64,000 bases of DNA from Rhodoluna sp. (GCF_024641065.1 NZ_JAHEDV010000002.1:1-64000), one strand, 5' to 3'. Numbered from the stretch's first letter, positions 1 through 9,289 are shown. Notes: generated by a model from the letters alone, not told the origin. Program-made: numbers and translations.

Positions 1-794
1 CGCTCGAACAGTGAAACAAGAACAGTGAGCTTGCCGCTCTCTGGCTTGATCTCGCTGATGGTTCCAGGAAGACCCGCGAACGAACCATCCTTGATCATGA
101 TGCTCTCGCCAACCTTGTAGTTGAAGTTGACTGGAACAGCCTTTGCCTTGCCCTTGACTGCAACGCCACCCTTAGCAGCTGCCTTAGCCTCTGCCTCTTC
201 AGGTAGAACGTAAAGAGTCTTCAGCATGTTGAATGCCTCGTCTGGGCGAAGTGGGGTTGGGTTCTGTGAGTTGCCAACAAAACCGGTAACGGCTGGGGTG
301 TGGCGAACTAGTGACCAAGACTCTTCGTTCATCTCCATGCGGATCAAAACATAACCAGGGATGCGAACCTTGGTGACCAACTTGCGCTGACCGTTCTTGA
401 TCTCGATGGTGTCTTCCATCGGAACTTCGATCTGGAAGATGTCGTCGCCGCCCTCTAGAGCAAGTTTGCGGTTCTCGATGTTCTGCTTAACACGCTTCTC
501 GTAGCCGGCGTAGCTGTGGATTACGTACCACTTGCCAGGCTGGCGGCGAAGCTCTGCGCGGAACTCGCGGTAAGGGTCTTCTGGTGCACCCTCTTCAGTC
601 ATGTCTGAATCTGCAGCCTTGTCAGCCTCAACCTCAGCAATTGCTTCTTCAAGCTCGAGGTCTTGCTCAAGTTCTGCTGCTGCGTCTGCAGCCAAGTCGG
701 CAAGGTCGGCATCTGCTTCAGCAATGATCTGCTCAGCAGCAACGTCCTGAACCTCGGCAAGAGCCTCTAGTTCGGTGCGTTCTGATTCACTCAA
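1..794 (-). CDS. nusG: Transcription termination/antitermination protein NusG (3' end cut by window edge)
   Basis: NusG binds RNA polymerase and Rho or ribosomal protein S10, coupling transcription to translation. The reading frame runs from a TTG at 794 to the window edge. It has an acidic Ala/Glu/Asp-rich N-terminal extension of about 70 residues, usual in actinobacterial NusG, then the NGN domain starting around KWYVIHSYAGYEKRVKQNI and continuing through RIPGYVLIRM and VTGFVGN. The KOW motif region follows (VGESIMIKDGSFAGLPG). The start is supported by an AAGGAA ribosome-binding site 7 bases upstream. It lies 19 bases after secE, the conserved secE-nusG pair. The last residues, after SLFER, fall outside the window. 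The identification is secure. Confidence 0.95.
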   Translation of the reverse strand, partial: MSESERTELEALAEVQDVAAEQIIAEADADLADLAADAAAELEQDLELEEAIAEVEADKAADSDMTEEGAPEDPYREFRAELRRQPGKWYVIHSYAGYEKRVKQNIENRKLALEGGDDIFQIEVPMEDTIEIKNGQRKLVTKVRIPGYVLIRMEMNEESWSLVRHTPAVTGFVGNSQNPTPLRPDEAFNMLKTLYVLPEEAEAKAAAKGGVAVKGKAKAVPVNFNYKVGESIMIKDGSFAGLPGTISEIKPESGKLTVLVSLFE

Positions 795-813
795 TGTGGT
801 GTTCCTTACTTAC

Positions 814-1083
814 TTAAGCGGTTGGGGTGAAGACGAAAACAACACCCTGGTAGAAAAGCCAGTCGAGAGCCGAGATGATTACCATCACAACAACTACGAA
901 TGCCAGCACAACGCCGGTGTAGTTACGAAGCTCAGGCCAGGTAGGTCGGGTGACCTTTCTTAGCTCGCCAACGCTCTGCTTCAAGAAAAGTGCAATGCGG
1001 CCAAAGATGTTGCGCTTCGATGCTTTATCAGCCTTCGCGCGCTCGACTAGGTCTTCGGTGACCTGTTCTTGCTCATCTGCCAT
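814..1083 (-). CDS. secE: Preprotein translocase subunit SecE
   Basis: SecE is the small essential subunit that clamps SecY in the SecYEG protein-export channel. The 89-residue protein has a charged cytoplasmic N-terminus, the family motif around ELRKVTRPTWPELRNYTGVV, and a single C-terminal membrane segment (about residues 58-82). This single-span form is the usual actinobacterial one. The ATG has a ribosome-binding site (AAAGGAATGTCAA). It sits between tRNA-Trp and nusG on the same strand, the canonical order, and is probably cotranscribed with both. Confidence 0.96.
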   Translation of the reverse strand: MADEQEQVTEDLVERAKADKASKRNIFGRIALFLKQSVGELRKVTRPTWPELRNYTGVVLAFVVVVMVIISALDWLFYQGVVFVFTPTA

Positions 1084-1138
1084 TTGACATTCCTTTGTTG
1101 GTCGAAACGGTTGTTCCGAAACAGTTACTGCTTGTTAG

Positions 1139-1211
1139 CAGGGCGGACAGGACTCGAACCTGCAACCCTCGGTTTTGGAGACCGATGCTCTACCAATTGA
1201 GCCACCACCCT
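1139..1211 (-). tRNA. tRNA-Trp (CCA anticodon)
   Basis: A 73-base cloverleaf read on the minus strand. The acceptor stem AGGGTGG pairs with CCGCCCT, with one G-U pair. The anticodon loop reads CTCCAAA with anticodon CCA, and the T arm contains GGTTCGAGTCC. The 3' CCA is not encoded. It lies just upstream of secE, as in many actinobacteria. Confidence 0.97.
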
Positions 1212-1377
1212 TTATGGGCTAGGTTGCCAACCCAAAACCATCTGTCAAAAGGCACACTTCTAGATTGAATCTAAAGAATGATTAAGTTGCCAGATTAGGC
1301 TTCGGAAGTTGTCAAACTACCTCTAAATACTTTAGACCTTGGGGCAAGTTAATGCAAAGCCCGATTTGTGACTTTAG

Positions 1378-1383
1378 TAGGCT
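1378..1383 (+). promoter_or_regulatory. -10 element of aspartate aminotransferase gene, leaderless type
   Basis: TAGGCT ends 7 bases before the GTG at 1391, so transcription would begin at or next to the start codon. No clear -35 was found. Confidence 0.5.
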
Positions 1384-1390
1384 TTACCTC

Positions 1391-2593
1391 GTGACTGACT
1401 TTCCGAGAATCTCAAAACGTATTGGTTCGATTGCTGAATCGGCAACTCTAAAAGTTGATGCCAAGGCAAAATCTTTGCAAGCCGAAGGCCGCCCAGTAAT
1501 TTCTTATGCTGCTGGTGAACCTGACTTTGCCACCCCGGCTCACATTGTTGAGGCCGCTGCCATTGCCGTGCGTGACCCTAAGAACCACCGCTACACACCG
1601 GCTATCGGCCTGCCTGACCTTCGCGAAGCAATTGCTCACAAGACCCGCATCGACTCGGGCACTGAGATTTCTGCTGCCCAGGTGGTTGTCACCAATGGCG
1701 GCAAGCAAGCTGTCTATCAGGCTTTTGCAACCATCGTCGATCCAGGTGACGAAGTTCTAATGCCTACCCCATACTGGACAACCTACCCAGAGGCGATTCG
1801 TCTTGCTGGCGGAACCCCGGTTGAGGTTTTTGCTGGCGCAGACCAGAACTACAAGGTGACTGTTGCTCAGCTTGAGGCTGCACGCACACCACGTTCAAAA
1901 GTCTTGCTTTTTGTATCACCATCGAACCCAACCGGTTCGGTTTACACCCGTGAAGAGACCGAGGCAATCGGCGAGTGGGCTCTTGAGAATGGTCTTTGGG
2001 TAATTACCGACGAGATCTACCAGAACCTCACCTACGACGGCGTGAAGGCTGTTTCAATCACCGAGGCCGTTCCTGAATTGCTTGACCGAACCATCCTGGT
2101 AAATGGCGTAGCCAAGACCTATGCGATGACCGGTTGGCGTTTGGGCTGGATGGCTGGCCCGCTTGATGCGATGAAGGCGGCTGGCAACTTGCAGTCACAC
2201 CTTTCTTCTAACGTTTCAAACATTTCGCAGAAGGCAGCGCTTGCTGCATTGACTGGCCCACAAGACGACGTTTATGCAATGCGCGAGGCTTTTGACCGTC
2301 GCCGCCAGATTGCAGTTGCCGAGTTGAACAAGATTGATGGCTGGCTAGCACCTACCCCTCAGGGCGCTTTCTATGTCTATTCAGATGTAACAGCTCTGTT
2401 GGGTCGCGAATGGGGCGGCAAGCAGATCAACACCTCGCTTGAGCTTTGCGATTACATCTTGGATGCGGCCGAGGTTGCCTTGGTTCCTGGTGAGGCTTTC
2501 GGCCCATCGGGCTATGTTCGTTTGAGCTACGCACTTGGCGATGCACCTCTTCTTGAAGGCATTCAGCGTCTTCAGGCATTGTTTGCTAAATAA
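1391..2593 (+). CDS. Pyridoxal-phosphate aspartate aminotransferase (class I)
   Basis: Transfers the amino group between aspartate and 2-oxoglutarate, linking oxaloacetate to amino-acid synthesis in the cytoplasm. The 400-residue protein shows fold-type I landmarks: SYAAGEPDF near the N-terminus, [24 protein letters not shown] and the PLP-lysine segment [17 protein letters not shown]. It resembles the subgroup 1b enzymes of actinobacteria and thermophiles. An upstream in-frame ATG at 1352 would add 13 residues. The GTG at 1391 is preferred because a TAGGCT -10 ends 7 bases before it and the family usually starts close to PRISKRIG. A strong hairpin terminator follows. Subgroup members can also accept prephenate or other amino acids. 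Confidence 0.88.
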   Translation: MTDFPRISKRIGSIAESATLKVDAKAKSLQAEGRPVISYAAGEPDFATPAHIVEAAAIAVRDPKNHRYTPAIGLPDLREAIAHKTRIDSGTEISAAQVVVTNGGKQAVYQAFATIVDPGDEVLMPTPYWTTYPEAIRLAGGTPVEVFAGADQNYKVTVAQLEAARTPRSKVLLFVSPSNPTGSVYTREETEAIGEWALENGLWVITDEIYQNLTYDGVKAVSITEAVPELLDRTILVNGVAKTYAMTGWRLGWMAGPLDAMKAAGNLQSHLSSNVSNISQKAALAALTGPQDDVYAMREAFDRRRQIAVAELNKIDGWLAPTPQGAFYVYSDVTALLGREWGGKQINTSLELCDYILDAAEVALVPGEAFGPSGYVRLSYALGDAPLLEGIQRLQALFAK

Positions 2594-2603
2594 GCACTTG
2601 GAT

Positions 2604-2640
2604 AAAGCTAATGGCCTCCCTCGGGAGGCCATTAGCTTTT
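2604..2640. terminator. Bidirectional intrinsic terminator between aspartate aminotransferase and murB
   Basis: AAAGCTAATGGCCTCCC pairs with GGGAGGCCATTAGCTTT around a TC loop, with T-runs on both strands. It serves the plus-strand aminotransferase gene and probably the converging murB. Confidence 0.9.
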
Positions 2641-2662
2641 AAGTCGCATGAATCAAATGATG

Positions 2663-3703
2663 CTAGAACGACCCAATGAAGTTTGGTTCGGGAACAAGGT
2701 TGATGCCGAACTTATTCGAAACCTGAGTCTGCACAAACTCGGCAAGCTGAATAATTTCAGCGGCAGTTGCTCCACCGCGGTTTGTGATTGCCAGTGTGTG
2801 CTTTGAAGAAATTGCAGCGTTTGAACCAGCGATCGAAAAGCCTTTTTTGATGCCGGCATTTTCGATCAACCAAGCGGCTGAAAGTTTCACAGTCAGGCCA
2901 TCGTCATCTTGGTTTTCATAGCGCGGCGCGCTCTCAGGTAAGGTGCGAGCAAATGCGTCGCTGACCATCGGATTAGTGAAAAAAGAACCGCAACTAACTG
3001 AATCTGGGTCATTGGCATCAAGCACCATGCCCTTCTGCGAGCGCAGTTTGAGAACTGCATTACGCACATCGAGCAGTGGAACCTGAGCTCCCATTTCAAC
3101 GCCAAGTTCGGCAGCAATCTGAGTTGAATAGAGCGGGCGACTTAGGCCATCCAAGTTTTGTAATTCAAACTCAACCCAAGTAATTACGCCTGGTCGACCG
3201 CGCTTGATTGCGCTGTCTCGATAACCAAACTGCAGATCTTTAGTTTCGAGAATTGCAAGCTCTTGAGTCTCATAATCGAGAAATTCGAGGCGCACCATGC
3301 AATCGCTCAACTCTTGACCATAGGCGCCGATGTTTTGCACCGGTCCGGCACCGACTGTCCCGGGAATGCCGCTCATCGCTTCAAAACCGGCTAGGCCCTG
3401 CTCAATCATTTGAGCAACAAATGCGTCCCAGTTTTCACCGGCTTGCACTCGCACAGTCACTCGCGACTCATCGCGCTGACGCACTGGCTCGATGCCAAGG
3501 TTTGAAACCTTGATGATTCTCAGCTCGCTGATGTCATCGGCAACAACCATATTTGAGCCGCCGCCAAGCACCAACCAGTCATCACCTGAGCGCCAAACGC
3601 CCAGAGTGTGCTCGATTAGGTCTTCGCGCGTTTTGGCCTCGAAAATCTCTGCCGGCACGCCACCAACACGGATGCTAGTTAGCTCACTTAGTGCTTGGGT
3701 CAT
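2663..3703 (-). CDS. murB: UDP-N-acetylenolpyruvoylglucosamine reductase MurB
   Basis: FAD- and NADPH-dependent reductase that makes UDP-N-acetylmuramate, the second committed step of peptidoglycan synthesis, in the cytoplasm. The 346-residue protein has the FAD-binding motif LVLGGGSNMVVAD, the segment SGIPGTVGAGPVQNIGAYGQ, the active-site serine in VSCGSFFTNP, and the C-terminal catalytic glutamate region LVPEPNF. The length fits type I MurB. The ATG overlaps the hadB stop codon by one base (TAATG), which implies translational coupling in a hadA-hadB-murB operon. Confidence 0.96.
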   Translation of the reverse strand: MTQALSELTSIRVGGVPAEIFEAKTREDLIEHTLGVWRSGDDWLVLGGGSNMVVADDISELRIIKVSNLGIEPVRQRDESRVTVRVQAGENWDAFVAQMIEQGLAGFEAMSGIPGTVGAGPVQNIGAYGQELSDCMVRLEFLDYETQELAILETKDLQFGYRDSAIKRGRPGVITWVEFELQNLDGLSRPLYSTQIAAELGVEMGAQVPLLDVRNAVLKLRSQKGMVLDANDPDSVSCGSFFTNPMVSDAFARTLPESAPRYENQDDDGLTVKLSAAWLIENAGIKKGFSIAGSNAAISSKHTLAITNRGGATAAEIIQLAEFVQTQVSNKFGINLVPEPNFIGSF

Positions 3704-4125
3704 TAAACGCGAACCTGAGCCTGGGCTTTGCCGAGCACAGTGGTTTCGTTGAACACCGCAGTGAGGTCGATTCGAACCAAACGGTTCTCTTCGTCGATGG
3801 CCCCGACCTTGCCGGTAACAACCAGAACAGCGCCATCAACCGGGTCAACCACAACTGGCTTAGTGAAGCGCACCTGATAGTCGGCAATACGACCAGCATC
3901 GCCAACCCAGTCAACTGCTACCTGAACAGCAGCACCCATGGTGAGCATTCCGTGGGCAAGCACACCTGGCAGACCTACGGCAGCAGCGATGTCGTCGCGG
4001 TAGTGAATTGAGTTGAAGTCACCAGATGCACCTGCATAGCGAACCAGCGAGTCACGGGTGAGCAAGAATTCGGTGGTACCAATTTCTTGGCCAACTTCGA
4101 GAGAAGCAATGTTGATGTGAGCCAT
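3703..4125 (-). CDS. hadB: (3R)-hydroxyacyl-ACP dehydratase, catalytic MaoC-type subunit (HadB-like)
   Basis: Hot-dog fold hydratase/dehydratase. In mycobacteria HadB is the catalytic subunit that dehydrates 3-hydroxyacyl-ACP in FAS II. This 140-residue protein carries the R-hydratase motif with the catalytic Asp and His (GASGDFNSIHYRDDIAAAVG, then PGVLAHGMLTMG). It starts inside the hadA stop codon and its own stop overlaps the murB start by one base, so the three are translationally coupled. Its exact chain-length role here is inferred. Confidence 0.85.
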   Translation of the reverse strand: MAHINIASLEVGQEIGTTEFLLTRDSLVRYAGASGDFNSIHYRDDIAAAVGLPGVLAHGMLTMGAAVQVAVDWVGDAGRIADYQVRFTKPVVVDPVDGAVLVVTGKVGAIDEENRLVRIDLTAVFNETTVLGKAQAQVRV

Positions 4126-4568
4126 TACTCGTCTCCTCTAACAACCAGCGTTGAGATGGCGGTGCAAACCAGCGCTTTTTCAATGTCAAAAATCTTGGTT
4201 TCGAACGTGACCATAGAGTGCGCACCAAGTGACTTGACACTGGCTACCTCGAGCACACTGGTTAGCTCATCGCCGGCAACGATTGGTCGAGCGTGAATGA
4301 AGCGCTGATCGCCGTGAACCACTCGGCTGAAATCGATGTCGGCTTCAGGGTCAGCCAGCACAGTGGCCAGGCTTCGCTCTTGAATTACCACTGCAAATGT
4401 TGGCGGTGCAATGACATCGTCGTAGCCAGCAGCTTGGGCCGCGAACACGTCGAGATTCATCGGGTTGGTTGATTTAACCGCGTGGGCGAATTCGCGGATC
4501 TTCTCGCGACCAACCAGATATGGGCTGGTTGCCGGATAAGTTTTGCCCTGCACATTTGGATTTACCAC
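4125..4568 (-). CDS. hadA: MaoC-like N-terminal hot-dog protein, HadA-like dehydratase subunit
   Basis: 147-residue partner of HadB with the FAS1-like dehydratase N-terminal fold: SPYLVGREKIREFAHAVKS, then APPTFAVVIQERS and the VVHGDQRFIHARPIVAGDEL segment. In mycobacterial HadAB this subunit binds the acyl chain and lacks the catalytic dyad, which agrees with the absence of a D-x4-H pair here. The start is a GTG with a TAGACT -10 element ending 6 bases upstream, so the operon mRNA is probably leaderless. First gene of hadA-hadB-murB. Confidence 0.85.
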   Translation of the reverse strand: MVNPNVQGKTYPATSPYLVGREKIREFAHAVKSTNPMNLDVFAAQAAGYDDVIAPPTFAVVIQERSLATVLADPEADIDFSRVVHGDQRFIHARPIVAGDELTSVLEVASVKSLGAHSMVTFETKIFDIEKALVCTAISTLVVRGDE

Positions 4569-4574
4569 GGCTCT

Positions 4575-4580
4575 AGTCTA
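4575..4580 (-). promoter_or_regulatory. -10 element of hadA-hadB-murB, leaderless type
   Basis: TAGACT on the minus strand ends 6 bases before the hadA GTG start. Confidence 0.5.
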
Positions 4581-4592
4581 CGAACTAGAAAC

Positions 4593-4621
4593 AAGAAAAC
4601 CCCCTAGAAGAATCTAGAGGG
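4593..4621 (-). terminator. Intrinsic terminator after tRNA-Met
   Basis: On the minus strand CCCTCTAGA and TCTAGGGGG form a nine-pair stem with one mismatch, followed by TTTTCTTG. It begins 4 bases after the tRNA-Met 3' end, so it ends the tRNA-Thr/tRNA-Met transcript. Confidence 0.7.
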
Positions 4622-4624
4622 AGT

Positions 4625-4701
4625 TGGTAGCTAGGGCGGGACTCGAACCCGCGACCCCACGATTATGAGTCGTGTGCTCTAACCACCTGAGCTACCCAGC
4701 C
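4625..4701 (-). tRNA. tRNA-Met (CAT anticodon, elongator type)
   Basis: Cloverleaf on the minus strand. The acceptor stem is GGCTGGG with CCTAGCT, including two G-U pairs. The anticodon stem CACGA/TCGTG encloses CTCATAA, and the T arm GCGGG TTCGAGT CCCGC is perfect. Discriminator A is followed by an encoded CCA (4625-4627), unlike the three other tRNAs here. It lacks the GGG/CCC anticodon stem of an initiator. Overall it resembles elongator Met more than lysidine-modified Ile2, which has the same anticodon. Confidence 0.9.
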
Positions 4702-4736
4702 GGGTATTACCTTGCGGTAACTGGTTATTTGTTTCG

Positions 4737-4808
<72 letters not shown>

Positions 4809-4855
4809 GATTTGAATCTAGGCTTGACGCCAGACACCAGAAGACTTTAGCACTT

Positions 4856-6703
4856 TTAGTTAGACGGTGTCAAACGCCAGATGCTAACGCTCATCTGCCC
4901 TTCAGAGAACTTGGCCTTGTTTTTGCCGACCTTAATTTCGCCGCTGCCAAACAACAATTCCGCCGCCTTTAGCCCCTCAAGAGCGGCCACAGGTATGGCC
5001 AGCTTTGAAGTCTTCGAGCGAGCTGCAAGAACCAGGATGTTTTGCTTCGCGTGCTCGCGCACAAACAAAACGGCCTCGTCAGTAACCGCTAGGAATCGCA
5101 AACTACCTTCGGTAAGAGCGATATTCTTGGTGCGAATTTCTGCCAGCTTTGAATAGACCTCAATCATCGAGGCATCATGCTCGCGCTCATTATTCCAAGG
5201 CAGCGGAGTGCGTGAATTTTCGCCGTTGAATCCATCCAAGCCGAATTCATCACCGGCCCAAATTAGCGGGATGCCCGGGAACGTGAACTGCATAGCGGCT
5301 GCGACTTTTTGTGCACCAGGCAATGTGTAGGTCTTGAAGCGGGGGGTGTCGTGAGTGTCAAGCGCGTTCATGTTGTTCATGCGAACGTGCCAAGGAAACC
5401 CAGCTGCAAACTTGATGTGGCTCTCGACAAACTCTCGGCCGGTCTCTTCACGCGAGATGAAACCAATGTTCTGAAGTTCTTTTTCGCCTGCCGGCTTTTG
5501 CAACCAACGGAACAGCGGGCGGGTGAAGTTTGCATAGGTCATCGCGCCCTGCCAGCCGTCGCCCTGCACCTCATAGGCGGCGTCGCCGGTGTATTCACCG
5601 AGCATGATGGTGTCTGGATTCACCGAAACCATAGTTTTGCGAACGATCTGGGCTACCTCTAGATACATGTCTTCATCGCGGATGCGCCCAGTCATGTTGG
5701 CTACGTCAATTCGCCAGCCATCCAAGTTGAATGGGGCCTTGAGCCACTTTGCTACTACCGAAGACTTGCCCTCGATAAAACGCTTGCGAAGTTCTGCCGA
5801 CTTCCAGTTGAACTTAGGAAGGCTGGCTACACCGAACCAAGAGTCATACTTTTTATTGCCATCACTGAAGTAGTAGAAATCAGATTCTGGGGCCTTTGGG
5901 TTCTTGAACGCGGCCTTGAACCATTCATGAGCGGCGCCCGAGTGGTTAGAGGTTAGGTCACCAATAACTCGGATGCCTTTCTCGTGAGCAGCATTCACCA
6001 AAGCAACCAAAGCCTTGTTGCCGCCTAGTAGCGGGTCTACCTCGTCGAATGAACTGGCGTCGTAGCGGTGGTTAGATCTCGCCGGAAAAATCGGAGTGAG
6101 GTAAAGCACGTTCACGCCAAGTTTTTCAAGGTGATCCAGATGATTGATTACTCCCCACAGGTCGCCACCGAAGAACTGCTCAGATGTGCCTGGGCCTCGA
6201 CCGATTACCGTTTCATTCCATTCAGCTTTGATCGCCCAGTCAGGCAACACCTGAGAATCAGCTTTGGCCGAACGAGCGAATCGGTCTGGAAAAGCCTCAT
6301 ACAGAATGGTGCTCGGGCCCCAGGCCGGTGCTGAAGAAAAAACGTTAATTCTGAAGTCGTTGATGTCGGGCTGGTCGATTACATGAAGACCGAGGGTGTT
6401 CAACCAAAGAATGTTTCCGTTGGTGAGCTTGATCATCCAGCGATAGTTGACCTTTGGGTTGTGCATGGTCAGTTGAGCTTCATACCAAGACCATCCACTG
6501 GCAAGCTTCTTACGCTTTGCCGGTGCACTCGGGAAAGCCTCGCCGCTCTCGCTTGAGCGAACCCTCACTTCAGCCACATCACCGATTGACTCGTGAATGC
6601 GCACCCGAAGACGCACATCATCCAAGAGTTTTGGCTTCTGGTTCAGTACATATAGCGCTGACCCGTCGTGGTGTGGGCTGAGGGCGTGAGGCAGTGATGA
6701 CAT
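4856..6703 (-). CDS. GH13 neopullulanase/cyclomaltodextrinase-like alpha-glucanase, cytoplasmic
   Basis: Hydrolyses maltodextrins or cyclomaltodextrins after uptake. The N-terminal beta domain (about residues 15-120, CBM34-like) precedes the GH13 barrel. The catalytic triad is visible as Asp333 (GWRIDVANM), Glu370 (MLGEYTGD) and Asp452 (DTHDTPRF), with the substrate His in DLTSNHSG. There is no signal peptide, so it acts inside the cell. An N-terminal domain plus about 615 residues fits the cyclomaltodextrinase/neopullulanase/maltogenic amylase group. The ATG at 6703 is used; a TTG at 6715 is in frame and neither has a clear ribosome-binding site. It is last in the malE-malF-malG series. Exact substrate specificity cannot be read from the sequence. 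Confidence 0.85.
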   Translation of the reverse strand: MSSLPHALSPHHDGSALYVLNQKPKLLDDVRLRVRIHESIGDVAEVRVRSSESGEAFPSAPAKRKKLASGWSWYEAQLTMHNPKVNYRWMIKLTNGNILWLNTLGLHVIDQPDINDFRINVFSSAPAWGPSTILYEAFPDRFARSAKADSQVLPDWAIKAEWNETVIGRGPGTSEQFFGGDLWGVINHLDHLEKLGVNVLYLTPIFPARSNHRYDASSFDEVDPLLGGNKALVALVNAAHEKGIRVIGDLTSNHSGAAHEWFKAAFKNPKAPESDFYYFSDGNKKYDSWFGVASLPKFNWKSAELRKRFIEGKSSVVAKWLKAPFNLDGWRIDVANMTGRIRDEDMYLEVAQIVRKTMVSVNPDTIMLGEYTGDAAYEVQGDGWQGAMTYANFTRPLFRWLQKPAGEKELQNIGFISREETGREFVESHIKFAAGFPWHVRMNNMNALDTHDTPRFKTYTLPGAQKVAAAMQFTFPGIPLIWAGDEFGLDGFNGENSRTPLPWNNEREHDASMIEVYSKLAEIRTKNIALTEGSLRFLAVTDEAVLFVREHAKQNILVLAARSKTSKLAIPVAALEGLKAAELLFGSGEIKVGKNKAKFSEGQMSVSIWRLTPSN

Positions 6704-6737
6704 GTTGCTACGCAATCTGAGTCAATTGGGCGACTCG

Positions 6738-7667
6738 TTAACCCTTAACCGCACCGCCGGTGAGGCCAGAAACAATGTACTTCTGAAGGTAAAGGAACAA
6801 TCCAACAATTGGTAGCGAGGCAAGCACCGCACCAGCCGCGAAGATTGTCCACTCTTGGTTCATCTTGTCAGCGATGTAGCCATAAAGACCAACCGCAAGG
6901 GTCTTGTCTTCAGGCTTTTCAAGCAAGATGCTGGCAAGAATAAAGTCGCTTGAAAGGCCAATGAAGCTCAGCAAGAAGATAACCGCAAGAATCGGAGCGG
7001 TCAGGCGCAGAATCATTCCGAAGAAGATCTGGGTGTGGGTTGCACCGTCGATCTTGGCGGCTTCATCAAGCTCTTTTGGAATGGTGTTAAAGAAGCCGTA
7101 CATCAAGTAGGTGTTACCGCCAAGGGCTCCACCAAGGTAGACCAAGATAAGGCCGATGTGGGTTCCGTTACCAATCGCTGGGAATACCTTTCCGATTTCA
7201 ACCAACAAACCAAAGATTGCGACCAAAGCCAAAATCTGAGGGAACATCTGGAACAAAATCAGGCTTAGCAAACCAACGCGACGGCCAATAAAACGCATGC
7301 GTGAGAATGCATAGGCAGCCAAGGATGAAAGGAATACGCTGCCGAGAGAGGCGACGGTCGAAACATAAAGGGTGTTCTTGAACCAGTCAGCGAAAGGGCG
7401 GTATGGGTCAGTGAACAACGCGATGTAGTTGTCGAATGTGAAACCTGGGAACAAGCGGTTGCCTGAGGTTAGGGTTCCGCCAGGGTTCACCGAACCCGAG
7501 ATGATGTAAACAATCGGGAACAGCGCGTAGATGACCACGACGATGCCGACCACGTGGCGCCAACCAATTTGAGACATCCATTTGCCGAGGCCCATGTGCT
7601 TGATGGTTGAGAGCTGACGAACAGCCTTGGCTGCTTGCTTCTCCTGTTGCTTAGTTGATAGCTCCAT
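6738..7667 (-). CDS. malG: Maltodextrin ABC transporter permease MalG
   Basis: Inner-membrane permease of a carbohydrate (CUT1) ABC importer. The 309-residue protein has six predicted membrane segments and the EAA loop that contacts the ATPase (LDEAAKIDGATHTQIFFGMI). The C-terminus VSGLTGGAVKG is typical of MalG. Its ATG overlaps the malF stop by one base. No ATPase gene lies in the locus, so a shared MsiK/MalK-type ATPase encoded elsewhere is likely. Confidence 0.9.
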   Translation of the reverse strand: MELSTKQQEKQAAKAVRQLSTIKHMGLGKWMSQIGWRHVVGIVVVIYALFPIVYIISGSVNPGGTLTSGNRLFPGFTFDNYIALFTDPYRPFADWFKNTLYVSTVASLGSVFLSSLAAYAFSRMRFIGRRVGLLSLILFQMFPQILALVAIFGLLVEIGKVFPAIGNGTHIGLILVYLGGALGGNTYLMYGFFNTIPKELDEAAKIDGATHTQIFFGMILRLTAPILAVIFLLSFIGLSSDFILASILLEKPEDKTLAVGLYGYIADKMNQEWTIFAAGAVLASLPIVGLFLYLQKYIVSGLTGGAVKG

Positions 7668-9289
7668 TAGTTCACGTCCTCTAGGGTGCGGGTGCGGCGG
7701 AAGCCGATGTAAGAGATGGTTCCGACCACAAGGAAGATCAGAATCGAGAAAGCGCTGGCCAAACCGTAGTTTGCGCCGCTACCGGTGTTGAAGGCGATCT
7801 TGTAAACCAGGGTGATCAAGATGTCGGTGTGACCAACGTTCATATCAGCTTCAACAACCTTCGGGCCACCGCCGGTGACCAGATAGATAAGTGTGAAGTT
7901 GTTGAAGTTGAAGGCAAACGAACCAATCAACAGTGGTGAAACTGAAACTAGAAGCAACGGCAACTTGACATAGCGGAACTGCTGCCAAGCACTTGCACCG
8001 TCGATCTTTGCCGATTCGGTGAGCTCAGCAGGAATCGACTGGAGAGCACCGGTTGCGATCAAGAACATGTATGGGAAACCAAGCCAGAAGTTAACCAACA
8101 GCACTGCTACCTTGGCGAGCGTCGGGTCAGACAACCAAGAAATATCCATGCCGCCAAGAATCACCTGGTTGATGAAACCTTCTTTGCGGTTGAACATCGA
8201 TTGCCAAATCAGGGCTGACAAGAAGGCAGGGAACGCATAAGGCAGAACCATGGCAATTCGATAAATCTTGCGACCGCGAATGCGTTCGTCGTTGAACAAC
8301 ATGGCAAGACCAAGACCCATTGCAAAGGTGAAGAACACGGTTAGCAATGCGAACGCGAAGGTCCAGAGAGTAACCATCAAAAGCGGTTCACGGATGCGCT
8401 CGTTGGTGACGGCCTTCACGAAGTTGTCGAAGCCAACTTCAGCTCTCCAACCAGGAAGAATCATTTCGCCATCGGCCGACTCGTAGGCGCCGTGGCCACG
8501 GTCAGTAAACAGAACCTGATCTTCAACACGAAGCACTGAGTCTTCGGTGGCGTTGAAAATTACTTTGTCTTGGTACTGAGTGGCGTCTTCGCCATTTGGA
8601 GTCTTGTAGAACAGACCAGAACCATCGTTCAAGAACACGCGCATCGGCAGAATTTCATCCTGGCGGTCTGCGAATTCTTTGAACTTCATCTCGGTGTAAC
8701 CAGGGGCCTCAACAGCCTTGCCCTCTTCGATGGTTGCGCCGGTTACCTCAGCGAGAGGCACGTCTTTGCCACCAACCAGAACCTTAAGGTGCTCTGGGTC
8801 ATCGTTGATGGTGATGAGGTAAAAAGGCTTGTTTTCAGCGTTTTCAACCACGGTCAATGGGTAAACAGTTGCACCCTCAACCGGAAAAGCTGAGCTCTGC
8901 TGAATAGCGGTGATTGAGTCTTCTTTTGAGCTCATGTGGCCGCCACCAAAGTTGGTGAAGGCAATGTAGCCCGAGAAGCCAACAACATAAACCTGGAAGA
9001 TGGCCATAAAGATAAGGCCTGGCATCAGGTACTTACCCGGAAGCAATCCGCGCTTCAGGTAAACAAAGTTCATTAGGAGGGTCACGCCGGCAAGAAGTGC
9101 GGCGATACCGAAGTTGCTCTGACTGATCAGAGACATGAAAGCAAAAAGGGCTGCTGCATCTACCAGACCAAGAAGGATGATCTTGATGATGGTGCCGTGC
9201 AGGCTTGGGGTTCCGCCGTCATCTAGCTGACCTCGACGAATCTTTACCTTTGCAGGTTTGGTCGTTGGTTCTAGTTCGGTCTTTGCCAT
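7667..9289 (-). CDS. malF: Maltodextrin ABC transporter permease MalF
   Basis: Partner permease of MalG. At 540 residues it is much longer than generic sugar permeases. After three N-terminal membrane segments it has an extracytoplasmic insertion of about 180 residues (roughly 110-290), comparable to the P2 loop of E. coli MalF that touches the binding protein. The permease core follows, with an EAA loop at LTESAKIDGASAWQQFRYV. This architecture supports maltose/maltodextrin as substrate. It lies between malE and malG, with a 147-base leader after malE containing a stem-loop. Confidence 0.9.
   Translation of the reverse strand: MAKTELEPTTKPAKVKIRRGQLDDGGTPSLHGTIIKIILLGLVDAAALFAFMSLISQSNFGIAALLAGVTLLMNFVYLKRGLLPGKYLMPGLIFMAIFQVYVVGFSGYIAFTNFGGGHMSSKEDSITAIQQSSAFPVEGATVYPLTVVENAENKPFYLITINDDPEHLKVLVGGKDVPLAEVTGATIEEGKAVEAPGYTEMKFKEFADRQDEILPMRVFLNDGSGLFYKTPNGEDATQYQDKVIFNATEDSVLRVEDQVLFTDRGHGAYESADGEMILPGWRAEVGFDNFVKAVTNERIREPLLMVTLWTFAFALLTVFFTFAMGLGLAMLFNDERIRGRKIYRIAMVLPYAFPAFLSALIWQSMFNRKEGFINQVILGGMDISWLSDPTLAKVAVLLVNFWLGFPYMFLIATGALQSIPAELTESAKIDGASAWQQFRYVKLPLLLVSVSPLLIGSFAFNFNNFTLIYLVTGGGPKVVEADMNVGHTDILITLVYKIAFNTGSGANYGLASAFSILIFLVVGTISYIGFRRTRTLEDVN

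Noticed and set aside
1352-1390. Upstream ATG start for the aspartate aminotransferase
   Set aside because: It adds 13 residues not typical of the family and a good TAGGCT -10 sits inside that stretch, pointing to GTG 1391.
4625-4701. tRNA-Ile2 (lysidine-modified CAT) instead of tRNA-Met
   Set aside because: Acceptor and D-arm sequence follow the elongator Met pattern. Not completely excluded without a tRNA classifier.
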